A stretch of DNA of 64,000 nt from Chitinophagaceae bacterium (GTDB lineage: Bacteria; Bacteroidota; Bacteroidia; Chitinophagales; Chitinophagaceae), in the NCBI GenBank assembly GCA_016699815.1, contig CP065012.1, positions 868,001 through 932,000 of the forward strand. Reading direction: 5' to 3'. Under the pieces are notes generated by a model. The model searched no databases. It had not been told where the DNA came from and worked only from the letters and a program-made list of their open reading frames with translations. The first letter of the stretch is position 1; every line of letters begins with the position of its first letter. The position numbers were made by a program, and so were the translations under genes. Shown here piece after piece: positions 61,526 to 64,000 of the stretch.

Positions 61526-64000
61526 TTGAAAAACTTACTGCCCGGTATTGCACTTCTTTTATTAAGTAAAATATCTTTTTGTCAGCAGGCATATTGGCAG
61601 CAACAAGTAAATTACGATATCTCTGTAACACTTAATACGGCAGCAAATACACTTGATGGCTCGGTGAAAATGAAATACTACAATAACTCACCGGATACCT
61701 TACATTTCATTTGGATACATTTGTGGCCCAATGCTTATAAAAATGACCGCACCGCTTTTTCTGAACAACAACTACAAATAGGTAATACTGGTTTTTATTT
61801 TTCCAATTCAGAAGAAAGGGGTTATATCAACAGGCTAAATTTTACGGTAGATAATATTTCCACTGCAACAACTGACCATCCAAAACACCAGGATATTGTT
61901 AAGCTTTTACTTCCTCATCCGCTGATACCTAATGGCAAAATAAATATCCAAACAGCATTTCATGTTAAATTACCCAAACAATTTTCCCGGAGCGGCGTAG
62001 TGGAAAACAGCTATCAAATTACACAATGGTACCCCAAACCTGCTGTGTACGATAAAAAAGGATGGCACGAAATGCCTTACCTTGAGTTGGGAGAATTTTA
62101 CAGCGAATTTGGGAATTTTACCGTTGATATTTCAGCGCCTGAAGATTTGATTATTGCCGCATCGGGTGAAAAAACCCGGGAAACTATCAGCAACAATATT
62201 AAGACAACTACCTACACTCTAAATAATACGCATGATTTTGCCTGGTTTGCCTCAAAAGATTTTTTGGTACAACAGGATACGTTACAACTACCCTCAAAAC
62301 TCATAAATGTATTTGCCTATTATTATAAGAAAGATGAAAAAATTTGGCAAAACAGTATCCGGCATATTAAAAGGGCAATCCTCTCAAAATCAGGCTGGCT
62401 GGGAGAATATCCCTACAACAATGTTTCTGTTGTAGCTAAAAAGGAAGCAGCGATGGTGGGATGGAGTACCCAACCATTACCCTTGTTTCAACCCCGGAAA
62501 ATGAAAAACATCTTGACTTTTTAATCAACCATGAAGTAGGGCACAATTGGTTTTATGCCATAATTGGCAGCAACGAAAGAGCGTTTCCATGGATGGATGA
62601 AGGCATGAACACCTATTACGACAACAGGTATTTAGATCAATATTATAATAGCAATATTTCTTATTTAAATTACCAATCTTCATTTTTAAAGAAACGCTTT
62701 CCCGATGATTTCTCTGCCTTGGGAATTGGTACAATGGCAGCTATAAAAAAAGACCAGCCAATTGAAACAAGTTCGGGGGATTTTTCAACAATTAATTATG
62801 GCCTTATGGCATATGGCAAAGCAGGCAAATGGATGAAAATGCTTGAAGATAAACTGGGTGTCGGTTTGTTTGACAAAGCCATGCAGGAATATTATAACAA
62901 GTGGAAGTTTAAACACCCACAGCCTGAAGATTTTAAACAAAGCATTGAAGAAGCAAGCAACAGCAACCTTGATGCTATTTTTAGTTTGCTGCATAAAAAA
63001 GGGAGCCTTGATTCCTCCAAACCAAAAAAATTAAAACTCACTTCATTTTTCAACCTTAAAGAAACCGATAAATACCATTATATTTCCATTATGCCGGCAT
63101 TAGGTTTTAACCAATACGATAAATTTATGGCCGGAGTATTGCTCCACAATTATTCTTTACCTCCGCAAAAATTACAATTTATTGCTACAACTTTGTATGG
63201 CTTTGGAAGCAGTAAAATAAACAGCATCGGCCGCATTGGCTATGCTATTTATCCTACAAAATTATTTGAGAAAGTAGTTTTAAGCGCCAGTTGGGAAAAC
63301 TTTTCATCCCGGCAATCAAAAGATACCCTGCTTAAAAAAAACGTATGAACGTTTTTCAAAAATTGCCCCGGCAATACGTTTTTATTTTTTAGAAAAACCA
63401 CAAAGCAGCAGCAGTAAATGGCTAGAATTTAAAACTTACTTCATTAGGGAAAATAATTTTTCAGGCTACTATTATATTTCAGGAAGCGACAGTTTAAACA
63501 GTTATCCGGCAGGCCATGTTGCCAATGACCGGTACATAAACCAAATTACCTTTTCAAAACAAGACTACCGGAAATTATATCCTTACCATTATCAACTGCA
63601 AATACAGCAAGGTAAAGGGTTTTACAGGGCAAATGCCACACTCGATTACTTTTTGAATTATGCAAAAGGCGGTGGTTTAAATGCAAGGTTTTTTGCTGCA
63701 AAATTTGGTTATATAGGCCAAAAAAACTATTACACGTATATCTACCAACCAAAATTGCTGGGTGGTTCGGGCTATGATGATTATACTTATGCCCATTACT
63801 TTATAGGGAGAAGCGCATCAAGCGCCAATGCCGATTTTCCTGTATTCAACAAAGGCTTGGCAGCAAGGCAAATTATAGTGGATAATACCGGCGGATTAAA
63901 ATTAAGAATGGATAAATATCCTTTCTTACAAGGCCAGTCTGACAATTGGATAGCAGCGCTAAACTTTAGGAGCACCCTACCGGCTAAACTTTTTCCCATA
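61526..64000 (+). pseudogene. M1 family metallopeptidase, two frameshifts, cut by window edge
   Basis: A long exported aminopeptidase-like gene read in three frames. Frame 1 from TTG 61526 (signal peptide to ISFCQ, then the M1 N-terminal beta domain: IHLWPNAYKNDRTAFS, QWYPKPAVYDKKGWHEMPYL) to 62524. Frame 2 enters by 62443 (GSSDGGMEYPTITLVST, zinc motif HEVGHNW and WMDEG) to 63348. Frame 3 runs open from 63342 to the edge (YERFSKIAPAIRFYFLEKPQ). One A lost in the run at 62438-62442 and one A gained in the run at 63334-63341 explain both breaks. M1 enzymes remove N-terminal residues from peptides. Confidence 0.88.

Overview
The window reads as chromosomal DNA of a low-GC Bacteroidota bacterium, most likely of the family Chitinophagaceae. 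The evidence is the TAnnTTTG-type -7 promoter elements, the lack of strong Shine-Dalgarno sites, and several Bacteroidota-typical families: a TamL lipoprotein Omp85, a SprE/PorW-like protein of type IX secretion, DUF2723, DUF4295 after rpmB-rpmG, a fused alpha/beta E1 dehydrogenase, paired DUF1573 proteins, a PafA-type phosphatase and a DUF6728-like protein. The family-level placement is inference. I saw no prophage, complete insertion sequence, CRISPR array or rRNA.

Layout. 1-8.2 kb: PBP1A (partial), a SprE/PorW-like TPR protein, then a rightward set of an M23-anchor-like protein, bactofilin, AtpZ-like, AtpI-like and SprT-like proteins, then NhaA. 8.3-24.8 kb: dodecin, YebC, TamL facing a TrmH-family methyltransferase, a redoxin, YihY, MltG, DUF2723, an EamA transporter, and an emrB-emrA-tolC efflux operon with its TetR repressor and a duplicated operator, then OsmC. 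24.9-28.1 kb: rpmB-rpmG-DUF4295-ftsY, then TM2, DUF2752 and a cyclophilin lipoprotein. 28.1-39.5 kb: a complete reductive pyrimidine catabolic cluster (PreA, PreT, beta-ureidopropionase, dihydropyrimidinase, NCS1 permease, class III aminotransferase, MmsA) with a divergent Lrp/AsnC regulator. It would take uracil or thymine to acetyl-CoA or propionyl-CoA. Two decayed small genes (GxxExxY and four-helix-bundle families) lie inside it.

39.5-54 kb: an M20 amidohydrolase, PafA-like phosphatase, alpha-oxoamine synthase, fused E1, two DUF1573 proteins, tRNA-Ala(GGC), an OmpA/TSP3 protein, RlpA-like, an L,D-transpeptidase, LpxB, a DUF6728-like protein and guanine deaminase. 54.5-57.1 kb: a 14-repeat propeller-like surface protein with an unusual C-terminus. 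57.3-57.9 kb: an intact tRNA-Asp(GTC) flanked by two tRNA-Asp-like relics and a broken GIY-YIG nuclease gene. 58-64 kb: AccA, a Gfo/Idh/MocA oxidoreductase, a polyprenyl glycosylphosphotransferase and an M1 metallopeptidase. The last two carry three homopolymer frameshifts between them.

The most interesting structures are the tRNA-Asp/GIY-YIG/tRNA-relic locus, the membrane hairpin with a lipobox-like cysteine that splits the Fn3-like C-terminus of the repeat protein, and the cluster of three homopolymer frameshifts at the right end. Many genes concern the envelope (PBP1A, MltG, RlpA, L,D-transpeptidase, LpxB, TamL, bactofilin, OmpA), but I see no single undescribed multi-gene defence or metabolic system.
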